DNA of 64,000 bases from DATNPH01 sp036703315 (GTDB lineage: Bacteria > Cyanobacteriota > Cyanobacteriia > Cyanobacteriales > Coleofasciculaceae), in NCBI GenBank assembly GCA_036703315.1, contig DATNPH010000014.1, positions 1-64,000 of the forward strand. Direction: 5' to 3'. Shown in pieces: positions 8,527 through 16,955 of this stretch. The stretch's first letter is position 1; every line of letters starts with the position of its first letter. The notes below the pieces were generated by a model. That model was not told where the DNA came from and made no database searches. It was given only the letters and a program-made list of their open reading frames with translations. The position numbers were made by a program, and so were the translations under genes.

Positions 8527-8961
8527 TCAAAATCGTCTGATCATCGGCTGCTCTAAGATTAGTTTATCGTCTTGATATACCAATAGAGCGTTTGGGCTGA
8601 CTTGATAGGTAGTGTTGCCATTCTTGGCAGTATAATTGTCATCACCTTCGTAAGTTACGTCGCTGACATTAATTAACTCCTCATTGCTTTTGTTTACGCC
8701 TTGGTAAAACAGGCTACCATCCTGTCCCTTGCAGATGTAAACCCAAAAGTTTTTAGTTTCATAAGATTCTACAGGTTGGGCTTTTGGACAACCTTCTCTC
8801 TGAGCTAATTTAATAGGAGTAGAAGTTAGGACAGGTGACTGAACCTTGCTATTCTCTTGGACTAAGGCAGTTGCCTCTACCGAGGGGGTCAAAAGCCAAA
8901 ATGCACCGACGCCAACTATAGCTAGCTTGAAAAACTGTTTGCACTTGGTTTGATACAGCAT
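8527..8961 (-). CDS. exported protein of unknown function
   Basis: A secreted protein of 144 aa. It has a signal peptide (FFKLAIVGVGAFWLLTPSVEA) and then a globular part: CPKAQPVESYETKNFWVYIC, a GSLFYQGVNKSNEE strand pair and NGNTTYQVSPNALLVYQDDK. The layout with two cysteines and a final beta strand is one I associate with small cyanobacterial exported proteins, but I know no function. The ATG at 8961 is preferred over a TTG three codons upstream. Confidence 0.65.
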   Translation of the reverse strand: MLYQTKCKQFFKLAIVGVGAFWLLTPSVEATALVQENSKVQSPVLTSTPIKLAQREGCPKAQPVESYETKNFWVYICKGQDGSLFYQGVNKSNEELINVSDVTYEGDDNYTAKNGNTTYQVSPNALLVYQDDKLILEQPMIRRF

Positions 8962-9322
8962 TCGCGTCAAATTCCCATTTCTTTATAAGGCTTTCTCTTC
9001 CACCGTAATCTTAGTAATTTGTAGATGCCTCAGCCAAATCTATTAACCAACCTAAGCCAATTCCCTAATTTTTTATAATTTCTATAAAAAATGTTGCATA
9101 ATTATTGCGATCGCGAATCACTCCTATAAAAGCGAATCCTATGTTGACCCTCATGAACAAGCACTCACCCAAACCAGTGCTTTCGATTAGAATGAACAAA
9201 CCCTGTTCGCCAAGGGTGGTACTGCATCCTGCATCTGTGGTTAAAAATCCAAACTTAGCATTTTTGCAAAAGATATAAGCTACAAGAAGCTTCGATAACA
9301 ATACCCGTATCAAACAGAATCT
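8962..9322. other. intergenic region containing repeat copy B
   Basis: Between two divergent genes. It contains the promoter regions of both and the diverged repeat at 9107-9205 (see copy A at 7898). No other feature is visible. Confidence 0.35.
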
Positions 9323-9697
9323 ATGGACGAAAAAATCAAACAAATTATAGAAAGGCAAGCTAACGCTTGGGAACTCGGTGATTCTGAAAAAATCATCGCC
9401 GACTTTGGAGTAGATTGTTTATTTGTCGTACCGGGTTCTAGTTTCAGAGGCAAACAACAAATTAAACAAACAGCTGAAAATTATTTCGCGGAATTCACAG
9501 ATACGAAAGTGACGATAAAACGAATTATTGTGAATGGAAATGAGGGAGCTGTTGAGTGGAGTTGGAGTGAAAGACATAGAAAAACAGGTAAGGAATCCCA
9601 AGCTGAGGATGCCATAATTTTTGAGCTGGAGGGAGGACAGATAAAATACTGGCGAGAATATATTGATATGCGATCGCAACAACAAGATTCGGCATGA
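9323..9697 (+). CDS. SnoaL-like / NTF2-fold protein
   Basis: A 124-aa cytoplasmic protein of the nuclear-transport-factor-2 fold, of the SnoaL-like or SgcJ/EcaC type. It shows the N-terminal helix IIERQANAWELGDSEKIIADF, the strand CLFVVPGSSFRGKQQIKQTAENYF, and a paired sheet EGAVEWSWSERHRKTGKES ending in ELEGGQIKYWREYID. Such proteins are isomerases, hydrolases or binding proteins; no catalytic residues can be assigned here. A monocistronic gene with ATG start. Confidence 0.8.
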   Translation: MDEKIKQIIERQANAWELGDSEKIIADFGVDCLFVVPGSSFRGKQQIKQTAENYFAEFTDTKVTIKRIIVNGNEGAVEWSWSERHRKTGKESQAEDAIIFELEGGQIKYWREYIDMRSQQQDSA

Positions 9698-10041
9698 GCT
9701 TCTTTATGATTGATTTAGGGTGCAATTATGCATCTATCCAAAGATAGATAAAAAGTGAGTGTCAAGGGCAATTTTTGCACTTAGCATGACTAAGCCGTCT
9801 GCTGCACAGGCTCTTTGTTACCTAGATAACATTTTCTGGCTTTCACTATCTACTACCATCTATTATTCATTTAATAATGAAAACTTCTGCCTACGCTAAA
9901 GGTGAGTTTTGATAACCATCTATACAAAAAAGAAGACTTTTCGTAAAATTTAAAAACTTCGTTTGAATGCTCGTCTCGAGCCGTCGTGCTGCGCAAATTT
10001 AAACGAATTGGACTCCCCTCTATCATGTTGTAGTAAATATT
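9698..10041. other. intergenic, upstream of amylase
   Basis: No gene seen. It contains a small AT-rich fold-back (TTCATTTAATAATGAA near 9866) and probably the amylase promoter. Nothing else is recognised. Confidence 0.4.
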
Positions 10042-12000
10042 ATGGTATCAACTCCTCCCTCTCAAGCCTCATCATCTCAGTATGAAATGACAGAGGAAAA
10101 GGTTGAAGCGAAAGTAGATGCTCTTGTAGACGAAACTCCCAAAGAAAGTGATAGTGATATAGATTTAGATTTTTTATATACCAGAGATATTGAATTTCGC
10201 CAGGAAACTATTTACTTTATTGTTGTGGATCGCTTTAATGACGGCGATCCCGAAAATAGTGAAGGACCAAATCCAGAACTTTATGACCCTGAACAAAAAG
10301 AGTGGGGTAAATACTGGGGTGGAGATTTACAGGGAATTATTAATAAGCTTGATTACTTAAAAAACCTGGGAGTTACAGCTATTTGGCTCACTCCGTTGTT
10401 TGAACAAGTTGAAGCTTTGTTTATTGATAGTGCTGCTATCCATGGTTACTGGATAAAAGATTTTAAGCGATTAAACCCTCGGTTTATCAACAAAAATGAT
10501 GAGCCATCTCTCAACAAAACTCAAGAAGAAAGAAATACAGTTTTTGATAAATTGATTGAAGAGTTGCACAAACGCAATATGAAATTTATTCTAGATATTG
10601 TGTGCAACCACAGCAACCCAGATTTTAGTGGTAAGAAGGGAGAGCTCTACGATGATGGGGTAAAGATTGCCGATTTTAACAATGATAAGAATAACTGGTA
10701 TCACCATTACGGTGAAGTAACCAACTGGGAGGATGAGTGGCAAGTACAAAATTGTGAATTGTCAGGACTTGCTACTTTTAATGAGAATAATACTGATTAC
10801 CGAACCTACATCAAATCAGCAATCAAGCAATGGTTAGACAGAGGAGTTGATGCTTTACGGGTCGATACCGTGAAGCATATGCCAGTCTGGTTCTGGCAAG
10901 AATTTAATGCGGACATTCAAACCCATAAACCAGATGTTTTTATATTCGGTGAATGGATTTATAGTAGTCCTCTTAATGAGCGCTCCGTTGAATTTGCTAA
11001 TGACTCTGGGATGTCGATTCTAGACTTTGGGTTAGCTGTAGCAATTCGACAGGCGTTAGGGGTAAATGCTGAAGGGGGATTTCACTTAATTCAAGATGTT
11101 TTTGACCAGGATTATCGCTATAACAGTGCAACTGAGCTAATTACGTTTATCGATAATCACGATATGCATCGGTTCCAAACGTTAAACTCTGATCCGGAAA
11201 TCTTACGTTTGGCGATCGCATTAATTATGACCTCTCGTGGAATTCCCTGTCTTTACTACGGTATAGAACAGTATCTTCACAACGACACGAACGGAGATCA
11301 CAATCCTTACGGAAATAATGACCCTTACAACCGCCCGATGATGGAAAGCTGGGACACCGATACCCAGCTTTATCGGGATATCCGGTTACTCTCAGGGCTG
11401 CGGCGACTAAATCCAGCCGTGTCTATGGGGAGTCAGTGGCAAAAGTATCTGACGCCTGATGTCTACTGTTATATACGGCGTTACCGAGATTCAGTGTTGT
11501 TTGTGGCAATGAATCGTGGGGAACCTGTGAAGCTTGAAGCCGTTGAGACAGAGTTACCTGACGGCGAACATACCGATGTCTTATCACGGGGTAAATTTGA
11601 AGTCATAGACGGGCAGTTGCATGACTTAGAACTAGACTCAAAGGAAGTAATTGTGATCAGTCATGTTGGGGAACGCATCAAGGGGCAAACGATTGTGCGG
11701 GTGCAACTCAATGGAGTTCAAACCCAGCTCGGTGAGATTGTTGTGGTGACAGGAGATTGCCCGGAGCTAGGCAACTGGGATATCTCTAAGGCTTATCCCC
11801 TGGAATACATCAACACCAATACTTGGTTTGCTGAAATCCCCTTTAATGAAAGTGCTGGAAAGCTAATTGCTTATAAGTATGCAATGTGGCGGGAAGGTCA
11901 GTCTCCGTTGCGAGAAAATCTGGTTGCTCGTCGTTGGGTTATTGCTAGTGAAGGCACGGTGAAATGGCGAGATCAGTGGGCGTCCGGACGTGAATCTTGA
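10042..12000 (+). CDS. GH13 alpha-amylase family protein with C-terminal CBM20
   Basis: A 652-aa alpha-glucan-active enzyme. After an acidic, probably disordered N-terminus (about 50 residues), the TIM barrel of glycoside hydrolase family 13 runs to about residue 540. Family motifs are DIVCNHS, DALRVDTVKH with nucleophile Asp275, FGEW with acid/base Glu304, and FIDNHD with Asp374. The last ~100 residues are a starch-binding CBM20 (RVQLNGVQTQLGEIVVVTGD, then PELGNWD and FAEIPFN). No signal peptide is visible, so it probably acts on intracellular glycogen. Amylase, cyclodextrinase-like or transglycosylase activity cannot be separated by eye. A hairpin (12037-12066) follows. Confidence 0.92.
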   Translation: MVSTPPSQASSSQYEMTEEKVEAKVDALVDETPKESDSDIDLDFLYTRDIEFRQETIYFIVVDRFNDGDPENSEGPNPELYDPEQKEWGKYWGGDLQGIINKLDYLKNLGVTAIWLTPLFEQVEALFIDSAAIHGYWIKDFKRLNPRFINKNDEPSLNKTQEERNTVFDKLIEELHKRNMKFILDIVCNHSNPDFSGKKGELYDDGVKIADFNNDKNNWYHHYGEVTNWEDEWQVQNCELSGLATFNENNTDYRTYIKSAIKQWLDRGVDALRVDTVKHMPVWFWQEFNADIQTHKPDVFIFGEWIYSSPLNERSVEFANDSGMSILDFGLAVAIRQALGVNAEGGFHLIQDVFDQDYRYNSATELITFIDNHDMHRFQTLNSDPEILRLAIALIMTSRGIPCLYYGIEQYLHNDTNGDHNPYGNNDPYNRPMMESWDTDTQLYRDIRLLSGLRRLNPAVSMGSQWQKYLTPDVYCYIRRYRDSVLFVAMNRGEPVKLEAVETELPDGEHTDVLSRGKFEVIDGQLHDLELDSKEVIVISHVGERIKGQTIVRVQLNGVQTQLGEIVVVTGDCPELGNWDISKAYPLEYINTNTWFAEIPFNESAGKLIAYKYAMWREGQSPLRENLVARRWVIASEGTVKWRDQWASGRES

Positions 12001-12762
12001 TAGGTTGGATAAAGGTTAGCAATACTATTGGGTTAACCTCTCCTCCCTGTGTTCTGCAAGGAGAGGGGAGTTCCAATGTTATTCGGTTGTGCCAATTCAA
12101 AATCTAACACTCAAACTGGCTTGGTTAGGGAGTTCTTGCGTTAAAATGGCATGGTAGCGACGTTAATCATTTGCGATCGCCCTTGGCGTTCCCGAAAGAT
12201 AGCAGGCGCGAGGTAGCTCCGTAAGAGCTAAGTAGCTTCGCATCATAATCGCTCCACTCATCATATTGGTTTCAAGCTTCGCCCCGCTTCACTAACCTTA
12301 GCCACAAGGCTTAGCTAGCTCCGTAGGAGTTGCTCCGCTTACGCGGGACAGTGCTGAAATCACCATAAAATCTCGGTTCAATGTGCTGGGCGCGATCAGC
12401 CTAGAGCCATGGTAGCTCCAACGGAGCCGCTTCGCTAAGCCTAACGCTTTGAATGCTCTCTGGCAGCAACTAGGAAAACAGTAAACGACAAGTTCACAAA
12501 CCTGACGAGGTTGACCGCTTATGGGCAACAGGCGTGGGTTAAGACTTATCGTGTCAAAGTATCACGGGTAGGCTTGCCAACCCAATTGCCAAAAGCTAGC
12601 TCTCATCTTGAGCCCCATTACAGACAAGCTCCAGTTTATCAGGTGCTCTGTTTTAGTCGTAATTTCTGGTTATCTAACCCACGTCAAGTTACTACTAATC
12701 AATCACAATAAAAATGAAACAAAATTTAAACATTTTCTAATTCGCCCTCCTGTTGCTCCTCA
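12001..12762. other. repeat-rich intergenic region
   Basis: A 760-bp region without a supported gene. It holds the 8-bp-stem hairpin CCTCTCCT/AGGAGAGG at 12037-12066. From about 12165 to 12450 it has patches of the dispersed type TAGCTCCGTAAGAGCTA, TTGCTCCGCTTACGCGGGA and GCTCCAACGGAGCCGCTTCG, each with a small fold-back. Short frames here read through these repeats and are not credible genes. Confidence 0.5.
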
Positions 12763-14721
12763 ATGACTGTCATCCCCTCCTCCAAGGTGCTACAGGCGAA
12801 CTCGTCTGTACTCACTTCCCCGCTTCATCGTCTCACCCGTGTTCTTAATCGTTTACAACCCTCTCCTGAAACCGTTGTCCTCCTCCTAGCCGTCGTGATT
12901 GGCGTCAGCACGGGAATGGGCAGCGTTACCTTTCACTGCCTAATTCAGCTAATCCACACCTGGATGCTGAGAGATTTCATGGGGTTTGTTTCCGCTTGGG
13001 GAGCCTGGACTTTAGCTTGTGTCCCTACCATGGGAGGGTTAATCGTTGGGCTAATGCGCCTGGCACGACCTGACTTTGGTCCCAGCATGTCCTCGTTAAT
13101 TGCAGCCGCTCAAGGTATCCGGGAAATATCACCCCTACGACCTGTTACCAAGATGATAGCGGCAGCCGTTTCCATAGGTACGGGTGCTTCCTTAGGGCCA
13201 GAAGGACCAAGTGTGGAGATTGGGGGAAATATTGGTATGCTCCTGGGTCAGGTGCTGCAAGTCTCTAGAGAGCGGCATCGCCTACTTTTAGGGGCTGGTG
13301 CAGCCGCAGGACTAGCAGCAGGTTTTAATGCCCCAGTTGCGGGTGTGTTCTTTGCCCTGGAAGTTGTACTGGGCACCACTTTTGCTACCTCAGCTGTAAG
13401 TGTCGTACTTCTAGCCGCAGTTCTGGCAGCTTTGATTGCCCAGATAGGCTTAGGTGCCCAGCCTGCTTTTGCACTACCCGCTTATGATGTCCGCAGCCCA
13501 CTAGAATTACCGTTATACCTGGGATTAGGCTTGTTGGCAAGTCTCGTCTCCCTAACCTACACCCAGGCGATTCAATTGGCGAGGAGTTGTTTTGAGGGAG
13601 AAATTGCCGGCTTGAGCTGGCTAGGACGCTTGCCGCCACCCATCAAACCAGTAATTGGGGGGTTGTGTGTTGGTCTAGCTGCCTTATGCACACCTCAAAT
13701 CTTGGGTGTAGGCTATGAAACCATCCAAGCCATGCTTCAGGGTGTTGGGTTTTCTGTGCCCTTGCTGCTTACCTTACTGGTTATCAAGCTGATAATGACA
13801 GCAATTAGTTTAGGTAGTGGATTGGTGGGCGGCATCTTTGCCCCGGCAATGCTTCTGGGAGCAACATTGGGAACTCTGTATGGTCAACTTTTAGCGGTAA
13901 TCATCCCTGCTGGAGTGGTGAATATTGCGGCTCCACCCGCTTACGCCATGGTGGGGATGGCAGCAGTTCTGGCTGGCAGTGCTAGGGCACCTTTGACATC
14001 AATATTATTATTATTTGAGTTGACGCGGGACTACCGGATTGTGCTACCGCTTATGGCAGCCGTAGGTCTTTCCGTTTGGTTAATGGAGAGACTCAAACCA
14101 ACACCGCATCAGGAGCCAAAACTTCAATCTACTCTCGGTATCAATGTTGAGAAGAACTTTGACCGGACAATTTTGCAGCACATGCCAGTAGTAGAGGCGA
14201 TGCATCAGTCTGCCTTACTCTTATTGGGATCAATGCCTGTATTAGAAGCCGCTCTTGCTTTAACGACGGGTGAATATCGTAGTGCTTTAGTGGTCGATGA
14301 TCAAGAAAAACTGATTGGTCTTGTTACTTTGCAGGACATTAATCGATCGCTTATCCGCTTAGAAGCTGACTACCAAAAAGGTCAGGTGGCGAATCAGCCA
14401 TTAGCTGAGATTTGTACTAGAGAAATTCTGTATACTTATCCGGATGAAGCGATCACGGATGCCTTAGATCGTATGGCGGCAAGAGGACTCCATCAGTTAC
14501 CTGTAGTTGAACGAGACAATCCTCATCAGGTTTTAGGTATCTTGGAGCAAGAGGGAATTGCTCTAGCCTGTAGTTTGGCCGCCACCCGAGAGGTAGTGCG
14601 TCAACATCTCGCCTTGCGCTCTACCACGAAGTTATTAAATAAAATTCCGCTTAAGCAGCTTAGCTTGAATTCTCAGACTGAAGAATTGGCATCCTCTCCC
14701 ACTAACCGACAAGCGGTATAG
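12763..14721 (+). CDS. ClC family chloride channel/antiporter with CBS pair
   Basis: A 652-aa integral membrane protein for chloride or another anion, or a Cl-/H+ exchanger. The membrane part (about residues 35-450) has the ClC signatures GPEGPSVEIGGNIG (its Glu is the gating-glutamate position), AAGFNAPVAGVFFALE and GSGLVGGIFAPAMLLGATLG. A cytosolic tail of about residues 475-610 carries two CBS units (the first with RSALVVDDQEKLIGLVTLQD, the second with AARGLHQLPVVE), which usually bind adenine nucleotides. The first ClC signature (GSGIP) is not recognisable. No clear Shine-Dalgarno sequence. No fluoride-riboswitch pattern was seen upstream. Confidence 0.93.
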   Translation: MTVIPSSKVLQANSSVLTSPLHRLTRVLNRLQPSPETVVLLLAVVIGVSTGMGSVTFHCLIQLIHTWMLRDFMGFVSAWGAWTLACVPTMGGLIVGLMRLARPDFGPSMSSLIAAAQGIREISPLRPVTKMIAAAVSIGTGASLGPEGPSVEIGGNIGMLLGQVLQVSRERHRLLLGAGAAAGLAAGFNAPVAGVFFALEVVLGTTFATSAVSVVLLAAVLAALIAQIGLGAQPAFALPAYDVRSPLELPLYLGLGLLASLVSLTYTQAIQLARSCFEGEIAGLSWLGRLPPPIKPVIGGLCVGLAALCTPQILGVGYETIQAMLQGVGFSVPLLLTLLVIKLIMTAISLGSGLVGGIFAPAMLLGATLGTLYGQLLAVIIPAGVVNIAAPPAYAMVGMAAVLAGSARAPLTSILLLFELTRDYRIVLPLMAAVGLSVWLMERLKPTPHQEPKLQSTLGINVEKNFDRTILQHMPVVEAMHQSALLLLGSMPVLEAALALTTGEYRSALVVDDQEKLIGLVTLQDINRSLIRLEADYQKGQVANQPLAEICTREILYTYPDEAITDALDRMAARGLHQLPVVERDNPHQVLGILEQEGIALACSLAATREVVRQHLALRSTTKLLNKIPLKQLSLNSQTEELASSPTNRQAV

Positions 14722-14799
14722 CAGAGGATTCCTAACAAAGGAAAGCCCTCAAACGTGAGGGGAGATGCCGTTCATTAAAAGTGATCTATTCTTAGCAGA

Positions 14800-14828
14800 T
14801 CCCCCCAATTCATCGGGGCTAGGGGGGA
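14800..14828. repeat. CCCCCC/GGGGGG hairpin after the ClC gene
   Basis: A TCCCCCC / GGGGGGA stem with a 15-base loop, lying 80 bases beyond the ClC stop. It may end transcription but has no T-run, and similar elements occur widely in these genomes. Confidence 0.4.
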
Positions 14829-14938
14829 GCGAGGGGTCTATAGCCAGTACGAGAAGATCGGCAAAGGCTTACCCATCTTGGTTTTTCGCTTATAGCGCTT
14901 CTCGTTTGAATGAAATACAAACCTCTAAACGTTCTACC

Positions 14939-15325
14939 TTAACCGTTACGCCAACTTCTCCACTGCTTGGAGAACTCAGGACAGTAATTCCGAATTGCAT
15001 ACTCTTGCACCGCTCTGTAATAGCGCAAAATAGGCTGCTGCTGGATTAAAGGTTGTTGTTCAACTGACTGAGAATCTTGTGCAATCAGTTGACCCAGCGT
15101 TACTCCTGTTCCTAGCTGCTGGCAGACTGAACGCCCTGCTTCCAGTTTCTGCTGATCAGAAACGGCCAAAGCTGGGTCGATAGATTTCTCAACTCCCTTC
15201 AGAAAAGCGAAATCTTGAGGGGGGAGAGACTGTGCAGCCAAAGGATTGGCGGCAGCAGTAGTAGCGACAGTCACTAGACACAAAGCAAGTCGGGTTAGTT
15301 TCATCTGGAGGTCTTGATGGAACAC
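14939..15325 (-). CDS. exported DUF732-like protein
   Basis: A small secreted protein with signal peptide MKLTRLALCLVTVATTAAAN. The mature part (DFAFLKGVEKSIDPALAVSD, RSVCQQLGTGVTLGQLI and YAIRNYCPEF) has the two-cysteine, short-helix layout of DUF732, a family of unknown function also common in actinobacteria. Two starts are possible: GTG at 15325, with GGAG five to six bases upstream, and the ATG at 15304, which gives a standard signal peptide but has no obvious ribosome binding site. Confidence 0.6.
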   Translation of the reverse strand: MFHQDLQMKLTRLALCLVTVATTAAANPLAAQSLPPQDFAFLKGVEKSIDPALAVSDQQKLEAGRSVCQQLGTGVTLGQLIAQDSQSVEQQPLIQQQPILRYYRAVQEYAIRNYCPEFSKQWRSWRNG

Positions 15326-15929
15326 TATATCTCCAGATTGGCTTATGTGACCCAGGATTGGGTATAGCAGCTGTAAAGCTATTTTAAAGAATTAGCGATC
15401 GCGTTCGGGTGTGAGTGCCAGTCGGCTACTAAACAAGTCAAAAGTCAAAAGTAGTATCAGTTCCACTTAAAAAGTTATTATTTGAGTCCTTAGCCCAGCC
15501 TCTCTACTTGAGAGAGAGGAGTAAGATTAGCTTAATCCTTTTTCACTAGATGATAGATGCGATCAAGGGGTGAGGGGGTTTGCAAGGAGCACCTAAACAG
15601 ACTTTATGTGATAATATATTGCCCAATTAATAAGAAACAGCCAAGCACTTATCAGCTGAAAAACTTGATAGCTTAAACTGCTTTTTAGGTTTAAATCCCT
15701 AGTTGCATAATTACAGTAATTACGATAAAATCTTGCCAGATAAAAATATTGAGAAGTAAAGTTTGATTCAAAAAAGAATCACGAATATTTTTATCAAATG
15801 CGTCTAATTGTTGCCGTAGCTCTATACAGTTATTGAGCAAATCTTGCAAAGAATTATACCCAGAAATCGAGCAACAAAGTTAGTCTCAATTCAAATAAAA
15901 CCCGCTCATAATGAAGGAGCCTTAAGTGA
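15326..15929. other. intergenic, repeats only
   Basis: About 600 bases without a gene. An AAGTCAAAAGTCAAAAGTA repeat lies near 15431 (same family as the 3' end of bioB). A CCTCTCTACTTGAGAGAGAGG fold-back lies near 15500. The right half is AT-rich. AAGGAG just before the next ATG marks its ribosome binding site. Confidence 0.45.
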
Positions 15930-16508
15930 ATGAACATCACTAAAACCGCGTTGAAAGACGAACTGAAGCTGCAATCAGTTGACGAGGTTAACAAAGCTCA
16001 ACAGCAGCTTAATCACGCTAATATTGAGGATTCTTTTCTCAACCCAGTAGAGGCAAATGAAGTCCGCCAATACTTTCATTTACTGAGGACGGGTTTAACG
16101 CCTCAAGAAGCGCAGAAGCAAACCAAGTTAGTAAGTTCACCCCAATCCAGCGAATCTCTGCACAATATGAACGGGCAAAATCAAGGTCAGCCAACTCAGG
16201 CAAAGCCAGCTTCAAAGATTGAGCATATTCTTCAAAGTCATCAGAATTTAACTCGCACGTTACTTGAGCTAAGTCATACACAAGCAGAGTTACTGGAAGC
16301 TAAAGCTTGGACACAGTTTCAAAGCACTTATGCTACTAATCTGCACAACGATGTCAATAAATTTTCTGATGATATGACAGCCTTATTTTCTCTAATGAAT
16401 ACTAATTTAGAAAATGCAGAATTCATCTCGACGGAGGAGTATCAACCCCTCCCTTTCGACTTGACCCCCGAGATGCCACCTCTCCAACGATTACGAAGCG
16501 CATTGTAG
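15930..16508 (+). CDS. hypothetical protein, possibly 5' part of a frameshifted gene
   Basis: Unrecognised 192-aa protein. A charged N-terminal helix region (VDEVNKAQQQLNHANIEDSF), a Gln/Ser-rich linker (about residues 65-90) and a helical part (SHTQAELLEAKAWTQFQSTY) suggest a coiled-coil protein. The ATG has AAGGAG nearby. The stop comes abruptly after TPEMPPLQRLRSAL. The +2 frame is open across this point and reads TITKRIVESEQRLLGAYEQM straight into the next gene. The two may therefore be one gene broken by a frameshift between about 16440 and 16500. Confidence 0.5.
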   Translation: MNITKTALKDELKLQSVDEVNKAQQQLNHANIEDSFLNPVEANEVRQYFHLLRTGLTPQEAQKQTKLVSSPQSSESLHNMNGQNQGQPTQAKPASKIEHILQSHQNLTRTLLELSHTQAELLEAKAWTQFQSTYATNLHNDVNKFSDDMTALFSLMNTNLENAEFISTEEYQPLPFDLTPEMPPLQRLRSAL

Positions 16509-16543
16509 AGTCAGAACAACGTCTCCTCGGTGCTTACGAGCAA

Positions 16544-16834
16544 ATGGGCAAAGAAGTCTCAGACTACACAGTCCAAAAAGTGCAAGAGGGGCAAACGAGT
16601 CTGATGAAACGAATCAACAAAGCTTGGATCACTGGGGTAATTGCAGGAATTTCTGCTGGTGTCTTGATGGCCTATATAAGCTGGGAATCTACAGGCAGGC
16701 AAGGCAAACTTACAGAATATATTTCCAGTTCCTTACTTTTTTCCTCTCTGATTACTATTTCTGCATTAGCTGGGGCTTCGTTGGGATTCACCCAGGCTCT
16801 TAAAGGGAAATTTGAATCCCAGAAACACCATTAA
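16544..16834 (+). CDS. small membrane protein, possibly 3' part of the preceding gene
   Basis: A 96-aa frame with a helical N-terminus (YTVQKVQEGQTSLMKRINKA) and two hydrophobic segments (WITGVIAGISAGVLMAYISW and LFSSLITISALAGASLGF). No ribosome binding site precedes the ATG. The frame is open about 100 bases upstream with coding-like helical sequence, so translation probably began further upstream. With the preceding frame it would make a cytosolic coiled coil tethered by two membrane helices. Function unknown. Confidence 0.45.
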   Translation: MGKEVSDYTVQKVQEGQTSLMKRINKAWITGVIAGISAGVLMAYISWESTGRQGKLTEYISSSLLFSSLITISALAGASLGFTQALKGKFESQKHH

Positions 16835-16955
16835 CTGCTTACCTCTTAAAAGAGTTAATGTTCTAAGCAAGCTATAGGCATGTAATTTAGCAATACAGCA
16901 ATTCGCTATTCTAGAGGCATCCTTGGTGGATGCCCTTTCTCATTTTGGACTCTCA

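Noticed and set aside
12298..12711. Short frames on both strands between the amylase and ClC genes
   Set aside because: They read through fold-back repeats and have no gene-like features.
12600..12762. Possible fluoride riboswitch before the ClC gene
   Set aside because: No matching conserved pattern; the gene also looks like a standard ClC with CBS domains.
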